A model generated the notes under the pieces. That model was given only the letters and a program-made list of their open reading frames with translations. It was not told where the DNA came from and did not search any database. This document shows positions 1 through 13,400 of a DNA stretch of 64,000 bases, in pieces. Origin of the DNA: Echinostoma caproni (Eukaryota > Platyhelminthes > Trematoda > Plagiorchiida > Echinostomatidae); NCBI GenBank assembly GCA_900618425.1, contig UZAN01039955.1, forward strand, positions 32,735-96,734, read 5' to 3'. A program made the position numbers and the translations under genes. Every line of letters begins with the position of its first letter. Position 1 is the stretch's first letter.

Positions 1-590
1 CGCAAAGTTCGAATAAGTGAGGCATTATTGATATTGAAAGTGATCAAGTACTCGCTCACTTAAAAGTCGCCATCAATTAAGCAGCATAAAAATTGGTAAG
101 AACCATTGACTTTATCTCGTTAGAATTCGATATGACAATTGTGAAATTATTAATTACGTTAGGTTCTATTATCAGTGGTAATTCGCGAACCTTGTGACGA
201 TTCACGAGCGGAAGTCGGAACATAGACATCTGATTGCACTTAAATATGGACAGCTTAGTGTTTTTACCACACTGACTCTCGACACTAACCAAAGGAGACA
301 TAATATAGTAACTCTCAAGTACAATCGAAAACCTTCCAACAAACCAAGTCTTCCTTGCAGCTTTTAGTAACTATACATAAATAAGCCTTGGATAATAGGG
401 AGAGATATGGGTGTTTTAGCCTAGATAAAACTATTCATATTAACATTGAAAATTTTTAGGTTTATTAAGGATTCAAGAAGTGAACAACATATTCCTAAAT
501 TTCTCACACACTGAAACGGTAAATTATATGGTAACTTGATTTGCTTCAGCCAAGAGGTTTGAGGACTTATTTTATCCAGACCGAAAGAAG
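1..590. other. Non-coding sequence, nothing recognised
   Basis: AT-rich sequence with only short chance ORFs and no domain, tRNA or repeat signature I can name. Confidence 0.5.
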
Positions 591-593
591 ATA

Positions 594-1265
594 TCTGTCG
601 AGAGATGTTAACATTTCGCTTAATCTTCTCAATCGCTGAAGTGAAACAAACAAGCACCTTTATAGTTCATTGGATTTGTGAATCCTAGGGAACGGACGTG
701 TACAGTTAGATACGGGCTATTCGAAGTAAAAAATAGGCCAACTCCACGGCAAGTGAACTGATTGGATCAACAACTTTTGGGCGCACAGAACGGGATTATG
801 TAATCTGATTAGCAATTCCTCACTTATTGCCAACAGTTTTGCATTGCAATTACGTAACAACGGTTTGAAAGACGAAGCGCGATCAACTTTGGGTTTGGTT
901 GTCATGATGTGTTTGCAATTGATGACCCTGAATTACGTGTGATCGCCTGATTACTGGGCACGGATTGCGTCGTCGATTCCATCAACCACTGTGGAATGCG
1001 TTCGGTCATCCGCCGTGATAAGTGACGAGTGGTTCTGCCTATATATGCGTGACCGCAAGTGCAGGTGAACTGGTATACAATGTGTGAGACAGAACTGGAT
1101 TCCCAACCATGTATACGTTTGTCCAGATCAATTCCATGAATAGAAGCAATAACCCCTGTCTAACTGTATACGTCCGTCCACTAGGATCCAATGTGCTCTA
1201 AAGGTGCTTGTTTGTTTCACGTCAGCGATTGAGAAGATTGAACGAAATGTTCACATCTCGCGACA
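594..1265. repeat. Inverted repeat pair, arms about 594-718 and 1150-1265
   Basis: The 600-662 segment and 1198-1260 are reverse complements at roughly 90% identity over about 63 nt (shared core gcttgtttgtttcac). Weaker similarity continues inward through the shared gtctaactgta and ctaggat words. The arms enclose about 430 nt of unrecognised sequence. This may be a foldback element or two oppositely inserted copies of one repeat; no terminal motifs or target duplication were identified. Confidence 0.6.
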
Positions 1266-1605
1266 TATTGTAACGAGGAGGCGAATTGGCTGTCAAAACG
1301 TTTTTTTGCCTTCCATGGTGATGGGAATTTCAAAGAGAGCTTGCTGGCATCCTGAGAGCCCCTGGATCGCTGGGTTAGTTGCGCAAGGCTGGTCTCGGTT
1401 TGAGCTACCTTACTAACGTTAATTGGATCCTTTTTTTCTGGTTACCGTCTGAAATGTAGTCCAGTTATGGCTTGCGTCCGCACACGAGTATGTCGCAAGT
1501 TGTAGATCCCAATACGAGACATGTCTCAAAAACGTCCGTGTCTAAATATGTATGGACACAAGGATAAGGAATGCACTCAGGCTCTCAGAACTCTTACTCT
1601 GGCTT

Positions 1606-1643
1606 GCACACATATGCACACACACACACACACGCACACACAT
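1606..1643. repeat. (CA)n microsatellite, interrupted
   Basis: Imperfect CA repeat broken by TATG and CG steps. Confidence 0.85.
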
Positions 1644-2520
1644 TCCTGCACTTCCATTTGTTCGAGTGTGTGCTTACCTGTCTACCAATGTGCGGGTTGA
1701 CTGACAGCTGACACTTCGCGATCCCCGCTTCAGTGCACGTGTCTGCGTGTGTGCTTACATTGCAATAAGTAAACCTTTCCCTCTGTCATGCCCTTGTGTG
1801 GTGCGGTAGTTCCGGTTCCACTTATCGGACCGAACTTGGGAGTGTAGAGCAGAGGAAAAAACTTAAGTGTGCAGTTCCGTTCCACAGAACTTGAATTCAT
1901 TTCAACGCAGACAGACGGGCACTTTCAACCCGACCGACTCCGCCTACATGTACCGCTCCAGTGCGGTCGTCGACTCCACCCGCTTGCATCAATTCATTTG
2001 AATTGAAGCGCTGTACCCTCCTTTCAGCGCGCGCACAAACACAATCGCCCAATTACAGAGTCACAATCATTCGTTGTGCACCTTGCCTTGTACACGTGCA
2101 CGTCGTGGTCCCTTCGACGGTCACACATGTGATGAGGAACCTGTGTCTGATCCCTTCTTTTCTCCCCCTCTTTTGGTTCCGTACTGTAGTGCGCTAGTTT
2201 TGCTTGCGCGCTGTATTGCAGTCGGTTCCGGGGAAAAAGGCAGCTTATACCAGTGCAGCTTATACCATGTGTTGGATGATGAGGTAGGGATGAAACTGCG
2301 GGAACTGTTGGTCGGAACTATGAATGAGCACACAACTCATTTCCTGTGGGATTCAACTTGAAGTCAATTCAGAACGAGGGGGGGGGGGACAAACAGGNGA
2401 TAATGAATGGGAAATAAAGCAACTCGGACAAAGCCCGGTTCGGGGTGAAAATAGTCACCGGTGCATTGTTCTGTGTGATCATTTGCGTTGTTCAGCTTAT
2501 CTCGAGTTTTAAATGTGAAG
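1644..2520. other. Locally more GC-rich, CG-containing non-coding stretch
   Basis: Between about 1680 and 2330 the base composition is visibly more GC-rich than the flanks, with GT- and CA-rich words. Overlapping open frames exist on both strands but none resembles a known protein. A G run near 2369-2378 is followed by an ambiguous base. It could be part of a repeat or an unseen promoter; nothing decides this. Confidence 0.3.
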
Positions 2521-5500
2521 GCGAGAAACGACTGGATGAATGCAACCGCAGCTGATATTCATATATGAACAGAACTATATTTCTACATGGATTACAAATT
2601 GTAAATTGCAATCTGTCCTATCTTGGCGGTCAGGGGGAGGGGGCAAATAACGCAATAATAAAATAAAACCTTGCACTATGAATACTCTACATTTAACTAT
2701 TCTCCAAGCTGAATAAATGTGGAAAGGGACAGTCAAGTTTTCCGAATTTCAAAAGCGTTTTCAGACATTAATGTCATACGAACAGGTTGCGGATTGAAAG
2801 AGACGGTTACGTAGTAAATAACCTTACTGATAATCGAGCTATGATCTCGCAACTGGCCCTGCCGCAACCCTATCTGGTTACACATTTGTTAATCCACTTC
2901 TTTTTTACAAAAGATGAGTTCTGCTAAGAATCGTGCCTTTAATTAAACAGTTCCCAAATTGATCGTCAGTGGTATTTCTGATGCTATTATGTGGTTGGGG
3001 ATCAGTGTTAGATAATTATAACCATAACTGATCACATTTATACTGCCAGGGGAAGCTAAGTTGACCGATAGGACTTACAAATCTAGGAAAATTACAAATT
3101 TGCAAATAGTCTCGTTCGTTTATCGACATCCGTATGAGATTACTCGTGTCCAATGAACGGATGAAAGCGAAAGCGAAGCAAACCTTCTGAACGTGTGTTC
3201 TCCGCATAATTGATACCAAACATTACTTCAAAAATCGAACTTTTTCCTGGGCTTCATTGAGTTACACGTTTGGCGCACGTTTTGCGAATACCCCCGGACG
3301 CAACACTCATCAACAAAGACAGTCCAATGTTGTTTTCGTTTACTGAGTTTTTTATATCAGCTGATTTTTGTACCAGAAAGGAACACTTATTATCAGGTAC
3401 AGCGATCAGTAAGTTTTCGGAATTTTCAAAACTTGTTTTTCACTCGATTGCTAAACTTCCGTTCCACACGGGGTACGTCAACAGGTAATTTACTTTAACA
3501 GCGAACTAGTCTGTTCGGTTGTTCGATTGAATCTGTAAAGCTCGTAACAGTAGTTTTTCTAAGAAAGCTAACAGATAAGGAGATTCATTCAGTTCCATTG
3601 GGAAAAGATCAAGTCGATGAACGTGATACGAACTCTGACTCTCGTACACAGCGTACGTTCTTCTAGCTGATCTAAGACGATAGTATACCGCACAAAAGTG
3701 CAAACAGTGTCTATAAGTATGTTCGTTCGAATCGAACCGAGATGATTGATCTTTACACATTTGGATTGAACGATCACTGTTCAGAATCCCCCGAGTGGCA
3801 GAATCAAACAACAACAAAAATGTAGTCAATATAATAGAAAAAGAGTGATTACTCTGGTTGAGAAGTTGGGGATTGATTCCTTTATTATCTAATGATGCAT
3901 CGCTCAAATTTACCAAGGATGACTACAACTCAATTTGATTCAACCCACTGGAAGCAGTAATCTATTTTAGTGTCTAAAACCTAGCCAGATTCCACTGCGA
4001 AGATGTAACATATTGTTTTCGTTCACGAACATTATTGTCCATAGATTATTACGATTTCAAAACAATCGTAGTGTGATATGTGAGTAAATTACTATCTTGA
4101 TGTAAGGCGTCGGGTTCGCTAGTTTTGTTGTAACTATTGTGAATGAGATACTGTGTTATCTATAGCATATCCAGATGTCTCATAAACAATGTACTTTGTG
4201 TGTGACGACAATCCTACGGACAAATCGGTGAGAATATATGCAGTTTCTTTTATGTTCACGCACATCCATCGGAGTAGTCTATGGTATGGGTACGCTATCC
4301 GATAGTGTATCCGGAATCATGGGAATCTCTGACCAAATCGAGAATCAAAGTATTCCACAATTCTTCTTTCACTTCCCTATGTTGAATATATAATTATGTA
4401 CAAGCAATTTTGATCAAGCGAGAACTGACCATTCAAAGGATTGTGAAAATATAACTTAAAAGGTTAACCGACAATGAGGAGGGTCCAATACATGACCTTC
4501 CGAACAATGTGTCACGGTGACGAACTCCACTGGATCATTGCTCATTATGAGAAAAGTATCAAATAATGGTGTTTCCAAATGATGAGAGTATGAGAGACAA
4601 CAGACTTATAATTGCTGCTACACATCCCGCAACGAAACTATTGAACTTCCCGGATTTGACGCACTTAAATCGGTAGATGCACCGTGCATCTCACGTCTCT
4701 GATTCGTTGCGATAACTGGCAATCGCGGTACGTGAGCAGTCGACAGGCTGGTCACATCACTATGATCTCGGTGACAGCCTACTATGATCACTCAGAAAGA
4801 CCTGAAAATTAAAACACGGACGCTCCAGAAGATCAATATAAACAAACAGAAAACCCACAAGGTGGGTTGTAATAGACTTAGGGATCTCGAGAAATACAAA
4901 GACTTTGCTTTCATGCGATCAAATTTGGCATAAATTTAATAGTCAGCCGGTGGAATAGGTTAAGACTCGTGTTGGCATGGTATGTGAAGCGGAAAAAAAG
5001 TAAAAACCAAGCAAAAGCGAAACGGAAACATGAAGAAGCTTTCGGAGATGAAGGAATGCAGGTCTGTACATATTACCTCAAACTCCATGAGCCACTGATA
5101 GGAGATAGATACGGTGCCTGATTTAGTCACCTCGGTGAAAACGATGCAGAGAAACGCTTCATTAAACAAAATGCAAGAAAAAGAGTAGATGCACGGATTT
5201 GACAACCTCACAAAAAAGAAACACTTACCATGAGCTAAAACTTATGTAATATGGAAAAACGAATAAAATTTTCATCCCTTTTAATGATAACAAAGTAATT
5301 CAACACATGAAATTACCACCAAAGTGGTCTGTGGAAAGAAAAAAAATGGATAAACAATAGTAACTCCTTGGGATGCCTTCTCCATTAGTGGCTCAACCGA
5401 ACTTGTTATACTGCGTTTTCTGCATCTTCTATAGTCGATGATATCATGATCATTTAAAAACTATTTTCATGCACGAAAATACTGCTGATTGTCGTTTATT

Positions 5501-8500
5501 GCCACCATAAGACTGCTGTGGACTACATGAAACCCAACTTGAAAATTCTGGATAATTTTTATCTGAACAGTGCCTCAAAATGCAGGAATTAGTAATATAA
5601 AGCACAAAATAGAAGCAATCTTGATTCTAGAGTAAAACATTATTAAAAATCGCATATACTATGATGAAAACATGTGTTCAAATTTAAGAATAGACTGCCC
5701 AAATAGCTTCAATGGGCAAAGTCCATGCCGACACACTAATTTTGTGCAGGGGTAAACTATCATTTTCGTTTAATTTTGGATAAAATAAGTTGATATCTCA
5801 TCGAACGGTCATATTTTGAATTTTCATTCGATTTCTGCTTGGGTTTGTGAAATCGATAACAATCGTGCCTATCCAAGGGAAATGCTGGAAAAACTGTCAG
5901 AGTACAATACTTTTATAACAGGGTGTATTGTATTATTTAGTCACTCTAAAATACTTCTACCGTTCCACTCAAATTTTGACACAGAAGTAATTTAGTGCTA
6001 TTACTTTATGTGGAACAGAGTCGTTGATTTTCTCAGCGAACGGTGATGTTTGATGGTATCAACCAGATAGTTTTGATTGATTACTTCAAATCCGAATTCA
6101 TTCATTCTCTGTGTGAGCATGTGACAATCATATGTACTGAAACGAGTCCCTCTGATAAGTCATCTGGAATTCACTTCATTTACCCTTCAGACTACCCGGG
6201 TGATATTGAGCTGTTTTTGAGAAAAATGAGTCACTCGACCAGAAAAGAAAAATAATTTCTGTGAAACACTTGAAGTTTGTGTGCGTATGTTTGCATATGT
6301 TACCTATAAAACAAGTCAGTCACAAAAGTAACCGAAAAAGTGGAGGCATCTGGTTTGTAAAACCAACATAATTCAATCGAAAGCACTTCACTTTGATGTC
6401 GTGCTTTTTTTTCAAAGAAAACTGAATTGACATCCAGTGTTGTTTGAGTTGATCAAATTTGAAATATTGCAAATTGAGCTCGATTTTTGTTGTTAGAGTG
6501 AGAAGTATTGAACAAATGTAACTGAGCAAATGAATTGTGTTGCATAATTTTATTTCATAGAACAATAAAATTATCGATTCAACTACTGTATAATTGAAAT
6601 GACTCAAAATTGACCAGTTCTTAATCTCTCTGGATCTGTTTATCTTGTCCGCAAGTACAAATTCACATTTGGATCGATGCGAGTATGAAAGAGAATCGAT
6701 GCCGAATAAAAAATCCAAAAACTCACTTGATATTCACATCAACAACAATAAAAAACGAACAAGACCAAAACAACTGAATTTTTAGACAAGTCATCGATTT
6801 CATTTAGCTTGTATATAATAATAATGATCTGCTCACAATCGGATCATCCGATGTTCCAAGTCGAGTGTGAATGGTTCTTTCCACCGATCACAGTCACATT
6901 CTCAAAGCCTGAAGAGCCTCTACTCGGAAACGAATAGATCATGGTAAAAGGGTGATGAAACATCTGCACGGAATGCACAGAGAAGAACAAATAGTTATCA
7001 ATGAATACGACCTTTTCTCGTACTCTGGAGTTATTGATTTTAAAAATCGAAGAAGAACAATTCATTGATTCAAATGTTTTAGAATTTAATTGTGCCTGTG
7101 GCTAAACCATCATCAACAACATAGTATATATATCGATGGATGATAATAGGCAAGTACAACGTGTCCATTCTGGTTGAATTCACCACCACCATTGTCCGAA
7201 ACAGAAGATCTCAAATTTGTTCGTTTCACTCAAGAAAACTTAACGATATTTCACATATGTATTGTCAATATCCACCCGAAGGACAGCGAAAAAGTGCTAA
7301 TGAACTTTAGCATATGATGTCATGTAGATTGATACATTATCACAAGTTGCTGAATTGAAGACTTAAAGGTATGGTTTCTTCTACCAATTTCTATTCAGTT
7401 GAATTAAGTTTTGTGTTTCCTATTTCTTGGGATATATTTTTACTGTGTAAGTGATTCTCAAAGTTGACCTTCACGACCCAAGTGGTTACACCCGGTAATT
7501 CTGCAAACTGATCCGGCATGGTGGGCGATTTCAGGTAGGCAATAGAAATATACAATAGTGGGGAATTCCCTTTTCTGACTGTATCAGTCCCGGGGTGGGG
7601 GTGGGGTGGGATTATTTTACTCCTTCCAATAACCCAGACAAATGTTGGTCTACTTGATTTGTAGTACCTATTTTTTCATTCCCGTATTGATGACTGTTTG
7701 TTGGAGGAAGCATCATTGTCATTCGGTTTCACTCCCTGGCAGAGTCACAAAACATATGCATTGCTAAGGACGAAGCAGCTGCCCCGGGCTATTTGTCTGT
7801 CTTCAGATCATTCAGCAGCAAATAAAAGGCTCTATTAATTATGTTCTTGTTTTAATCGTAATCAGTCCACATGCACATACTCCTTGTGTATCTCACTCGT
7901 TAGGAGTTCAACGTATCAATGTTTTCTTTGAGACTATTTAAATAAACGGTTCAATAGAGTACAAAGGACGGTGTGGCTGTTAAATCTTAAAGGAATTTAA
8001 AAATAACACAATCATGCATGAAAGTGTTGGCTTCAGACCATGTAGCTCACAATTAAAGAATCGACTCCCAACTCGAATGTTCGACGTTCATGTCCCGCTT
8101 GAGAAACAAACTATAAACACTACTGATGTGTTCATATGCGTAAGAAGCAACCAAATATCTAGAGAACTTTATTGACACAGACTTTAACAACTAGAATATC
8201 AAAAGATGGCAACTGAATAAGCTGCCGAGGAAGTAAAATCTTAAACATTCACACACGCATGCACGCTCATATGCAGTATGGGGGCTATATTTACGGACAT
8301 GCCTTACTTAAGTAGTCCATTTATGAAACAATGCTGTGAATAAATCTGAGCTTTGTGAGTTATATACTACTAAAAACACAATGGACTCAGTTAAGTGACA
8401 CTTTACGGTTGTTTGGTAGTCAGTAGAACCTGAATGACAGAATCAAGTTTCCCGGACGCATAAGACCAGTTTCACGATCATTACCGCTCATCAGGTATCT

Positions 8501-9189
8501 GAAGACGATGATGTTCTTGTTGATCACGCCATAACTGTCGCACATTTGTAGGTTGTGAAGAAAATACACATTAAGGATTGAACCATGTGAATGACTAGAT
8601 GAACGATTACCGGGTACGCATGGTGACAAAACATACGTGCATACTGGTGCCTCTGGGTACCGATTATGCTTTTAAAGAGGAATCACACTCTCCTTGCGTT
8701 ATTCGTGGTGCATGAAGCTAAAATGGAAACAACGAAAACACATACATAGGGAATTTGGCTACCTCTGCGATAACCCTCTTTTCAATCTATTTAATGATAC
8801 CGCTGCTGTCGGAACTGTAACACACGCGAACAGAGTCGAAAACGCATTCCAATGAAGCGCAAAGGACAATGAGAACAATCACAATAGTAATCATCGAAGC
8901 AGAGGGATTTCATCTATTGACCGAATTCAAGAACCAGTTCTTTTCCTCCCACCCCACCCCTGAGGAAACAAGCGTATAGGACAAAATAAAAGCGATAAAA
9001 AGAGGGCAAGCTGAAGAGACCAGGTTGCATTTCTTTGTGTGTGTGAGAGAACCGGTAATGGAAAAGAAATCAGTGCATTGAGTGCCAATTTCCCTTTGCG
9101 AATAGCCTACCTGACCCACCTAATTACGTTCCCGGGTTGCGACAAGTAGACAGATGCTTGTTGCCCCATAGACATATGTATCTACACGA
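2521..9189. other. AT-rich intergenic sequence, no gene recognised
   Basis: No reading frame here resembles a known protein; the longest (minus 3506-3916) has no recognisable motif or splice-linked continuation. No tRNA or retrotransposon signature was seen. Confidence 0.45.
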
Positions 9190-9209
9190 ACACACACACA
9201 CACACACAC
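9190..9209. repeat. (AC)10 microsatellite
   Basis: Twenty-base pure AC tract. Confidence 0.9.
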
Positions 9210-9714
9210 GAAAAGAACGGAGAATTATTCCGGCCATCGTTCCAACAATTCGATAGAACAGTCAATTAATCTGAAGGTTTCAACGGAGACTGGTGAATCA
9301 AAATAATCGCCATTCAGTCGGTGGAAAAAATGCATTGACAATATCCCTCCCAATTTTGACCAAACTTGCTCCTAACTAATTTATTTTCCAATCCACCGTT
9401 AAATTACCGGTACCGGGGACATACTAACAAGCATTGTGCATCCATTCATGCAAACACATACACACACGGCACGCTGGTACACCAGACTGCATTCTCTCCG
9501 CAATTTCGATTGTTGCCCTCTTGAGTGTGCACTTGACAAGCCCTTAATGCGCAAGTTTCTTTCCTGCTCTGTTTCAATGCATACACACACATACAGAGAC
9601 GGGTGCATGGTCCGTACTCGCTGGATCCGGAATGATCTCTTGCCCTGTCTCTCATTCTCCCACCCCCGCCCAACCGCACCGCACATATTTTTTTTACATC
9701 TACTTGCCATTGTG

Positions 9715-9716
<2 letters not shown>

Positions 9717-9766
<50 letters not shown>
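9717..9766. repeat. (TG)25 microsatellite
   Basis: Fifty bases of uninterrupted TG, the longest pure simple repeat in the window. Shorter ACACAC stretches occur nearby (about 9455-9475 and 9585-9596). It creates artificial His-Thr and Val-Cys open frames on the two strands. Confidence 0.97.
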
Positions 9767-9767
<1 letters not shown>

Positions 9768-10220
9768 TTTAATTCACTCCGAGAGCGGTCGAAAACACAA
9801 TAGATGTCCCAAAGAATGCCACCAGAAACGAGAGTTTTAAAACAGTTCTCCTCCCTTATCCGGTTATTTGTTCGATGTGAAGCGGTGTTTATAAAGACAA
9901 TGCGACATTGGATCAATGAGGGAGTGCTTTAAATGGAGCGAAAGCAAACGAGTAAAGGTGAATGAAGTCATTGCCATTTCAAGGACAGGTAAGGGGACAC
10001 CTGTAGGTGATTGTTTCCGTGCTTGAAGTTGCAGTTGCAAGCAGCTCATTAAAAAGACACCTGAGTGGAATCATGTCGATTTAATAAAGGAAAGTAAAAT
10101 CCTGCACGGGATAATACCATTTATCTTGGTCGGTCATCATTAGAAAACCATCACAATGGCTACTGGTTTATGGTCCTTGATTATTTAACACAGTAGTTGT
10201 CGTGGTCGTCGCAGTAGTAG

Positions 10221-10493
10221 TGTTATAATTCCAGAAGACCGGTGCTGGCTTGAGAAGAGTTCTTTATTGCGAATCAGAGTTACGGTATGGATAATTTGAC
10301 GTACAAATAACAAGATATCTCTTTTGGAACATGTCAAAAAGATCCCGAGCAGCACACAGGAAAATGCTTGGAACAGGCTGTAGTTAGAATTTCGAATACA
10401 GCAATTCGCCTTGTTCGTTTTTACCTGTTGAAAGAAACTGCCAACTGAGTCCTTTTGTGTACTACTCCCAAATGTGAGAAGTATCTAGCAACA
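10221..10493 (-). repeat. LTR-like dispersed repeat, copy 1
   Basis: Read on the minus strand, it starts TGTTGCTAGATACTTCTC and ends GGAATTATAACA, with an AATAAA near the end, as expected of an LTR (TG...CA, polyadenylation signal near the R region). It aligns along its length with 33008-33282 at moderate identity, sharing words such as GCAGCACACAGG, CAATTCGC and TTTATTGCG. It sits inside a TAG-rich simple repeat (GTAGTAG on both sides). No internal retrotransposon domain or partner LTR is nearby, so it is a solo LTR or other non-coding repeat. Confidence 0.55.
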
Positions 10494-13400
10494 GTGATAG
10501 TAGTAGTAGTAATAGTAAACATTTAAATTTTGCATCTGATAACAGAGTTGTAGGAGATGTTTGGTGCTCAGTCGACGTTTTGGATAATAGGGCTCATGGT
10601 TCTCAAGGCTGGCCATAATAACGTTGAAACGTGTAGCAGGCGTTGAGCATCCATCCATGCATTTCACAACACCGCAAAAACATGCAAATCCGTGAAATCA
10701 GTTTCGTGTGACATCCACAGGGTGGATACTATTATTGCAGATTCACTTACTAATAAACCGATTCTGAGAAACGCCACCTGCGGTAACGGAAGAACCAATT
10801 ACCAATTTCCCCGATAAAACTATTTTGAATATTAAACATTTATATGAAACCTTTAACATGATACCTCTTTCCTCGATTCACTCTGTTACATCCAAAGCCC
10901 TCCACTAGTCTGTCTATCCCGGTAAGAAACAACACACCAGTACTGTACTAGAATGGGCTGATTGTAGATGTGTCAAATCAGTTGCAATGGTTAAGTTATG
11001 CTTTTCTGCTTACGTACCGCTTCACCCTTAACCCAGCTACCCCTAAAATAGAAGTTTCTGGTAGAACTCTTTCTAAGTCTCCAATGCCATGATTCCCACC
11101 GTTCTTGTTATTGCTGAACCATAACAGCGACGTCAGATTTTGAGTATTTAAGCCAAGACTTCAATTATTTTTGCGTAATTTTCGAGGGGGGAGGGGCGGT
11201 TGGGAGAGCAGGATCCCCTGTAAGATGGTAAAACGAGAGGAAACAGCTCCATAAACAGTAAAAAAGAAAAGTTTCGCATAGACTTCAAACGCACTGAAGC
11301 GTGCAACACAACTGTTCTCCTGACTTTACATCCACGGGTGGGTGTGTTATTGAATCATTAAAATGTCAACGCAACCCCGACAGATATCAGTACCTCCATG
11401 AAACATTTGACCAACTCGATTGGCATTATTCTGTAAGAGCTCAGACTCCAATATTCCGACTAAGTGTGAGCCCCCAAAAATCAGAATCTACCTTAGCTTG
11501 TTCTACGTAGTCCTTTTTAAGGAGTTGTAGTGAGATTCCCGTTTAGACAGCCGCAATTCGCGTTACTGATGTTAGTTCATTCTCATCGAACTGCATGTGA
11601 ATGGTTCGCTATTTTATCAATTTCGTGAGTATTGATCGACTCACTGTTTGGTCAATCTGTATTTAGTTTGCTTCTGTTCGGTGAATCGATTTGGTGGAAT
11701 TACAATCAGCCGGTTCATTAGTTGTATGTTCTTTCTGATCGGAGATAATTGGAGTAGAGGGATTTTCGAATATAACAATTCCAGACGTGTATGCAATCAA
11801 GTTGGCTGAGTTGTTTCATTGGCTGATTGTTACGTGGCATTGGTCACCATAAAGGTCCGACGACTTTCTATCGTCTATGATATGAGCCAACTTGGGGAAC
11901 AATATCTGCCCCTTCCTCCAGCGTTACTAACTTGGATTTGACGAAACATATCATAGTTTAGAACCAGATTACACTTACTCAAAATACTACAAGTGAAGAA
12001 TCAAGAGTTAGCTCGGATGGGTGTGTACGGATTAAATCTGGACTGCCATTGTCAAACGGATCCGACGATTTATAGAATGCTGTCTCACACAGTGTGTCAC
12101 CTCAATCTCACTGTCATTCAACAATTCCTTAAAGCTCGGTTATAAAAGCCTGGAACCAGCTCAGTAACCTTCCCGGGGCCAGAATTTTTATATCCGAAAA
12201 TCCCTCAGGTCTGATAACCTCCGATCGGAAAAAAATTCACAACTATCGGACATGAATGGGTTGATTTTGATTCTGCGACGTAAGTTACTAGGTAAGCTCA
12301 AAATGAATACAAATCGATAAAACAATGATTTGATTAATGATCCTGAAATCGACAGAGAAGTGAACTATCCACGTGCAGTTATGTGAGAGTGAACTGTATC
12401 ACGATGGTAACACGACTTACTGCGGCCTGCATTGAAATCTCACCAGATACCCCGGGGTGATTTCTGAGTTGAAAAGTAAATTTTAACTAATTTTGTTGGA
12501 TTATACAAGGGCAGATTTGAAGTGAGATATGTGGGGGACATGATCAGGTAGATATTTTTCAGGTCAAGTCAAGAAGCAGCTTTAATTCGCCCCACGGGGG
12601 TTGAACATTCAGCTACTACATCATCACTCTTCTGCGAGAATGGCATAGTTAAAAACAAAAAGAATATACATATACATATTCATATACAAGCAAATAAGGT
12701 AAATCTAGCAAAGTTTGTGTTTAAGGGTCCGAATGACGAGATCGGCGTTAGTAAGAAACCGTGTCAACTACGGTATTACAGAAGACTTGTATGTTGTAGT
12801 GCGTGCTGCTATATGCTTAAACTTGGCGCTAGTGCTCGATGTAGAGATACATTGACTAAGATGAGAGTACAGAGGGTGAGATGGGTCTAGTATTATTCGG
12901 GTAGAAAGTTTCTAACAAGCCATAAAGTGCTGTGAAATAATAAACTGCCTATGTTCGCGAGACACACCACTGTATCGACACAGGTATTTGATGGATGTAC
13001 GTATGGGTTTGAAGTCTTTTATTAAATGAGCCAGAAAAATAACTGGGGATGCATAAAGCCAATGGGGAACGNATACAAGAGAAGAAAAAACGTTTTATTA
13101 AGTGATTTGAGGTAGATAGTATTTTCAAATGAATGATGCAAAACGTGAGTTTCCTTACTTTGTGAAACGTCTCGACTACATGAGGAGACATGAGGAGAAA
13201 ATGATGATTCCAAGGTATTTTACGGAGCACGATCTAGAAACTTTTTCTACATTGTTATCCATTATGAACGAACTTGGACAATGAAGGTGATATTTATACT
13301 CTCAACCTGTAGGTCGAAGCTACGATGGTGCACTGGTCACTACCAACGAAGGCCGTGAGATGAAGTAACAAACATATTTTCCCAGATGGTGTGACTACAG

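Noticed and set aside
3506..3916. 136-codon minus frame
   Set aside because: No motif, overlapping alternative frames, and no splice-linked partners.
9446..9916. 156-codon minus frame with repeated His-Thr
   Set aside because: It is the translation of the (TG)25 microsatellite and nearby AC tracts.
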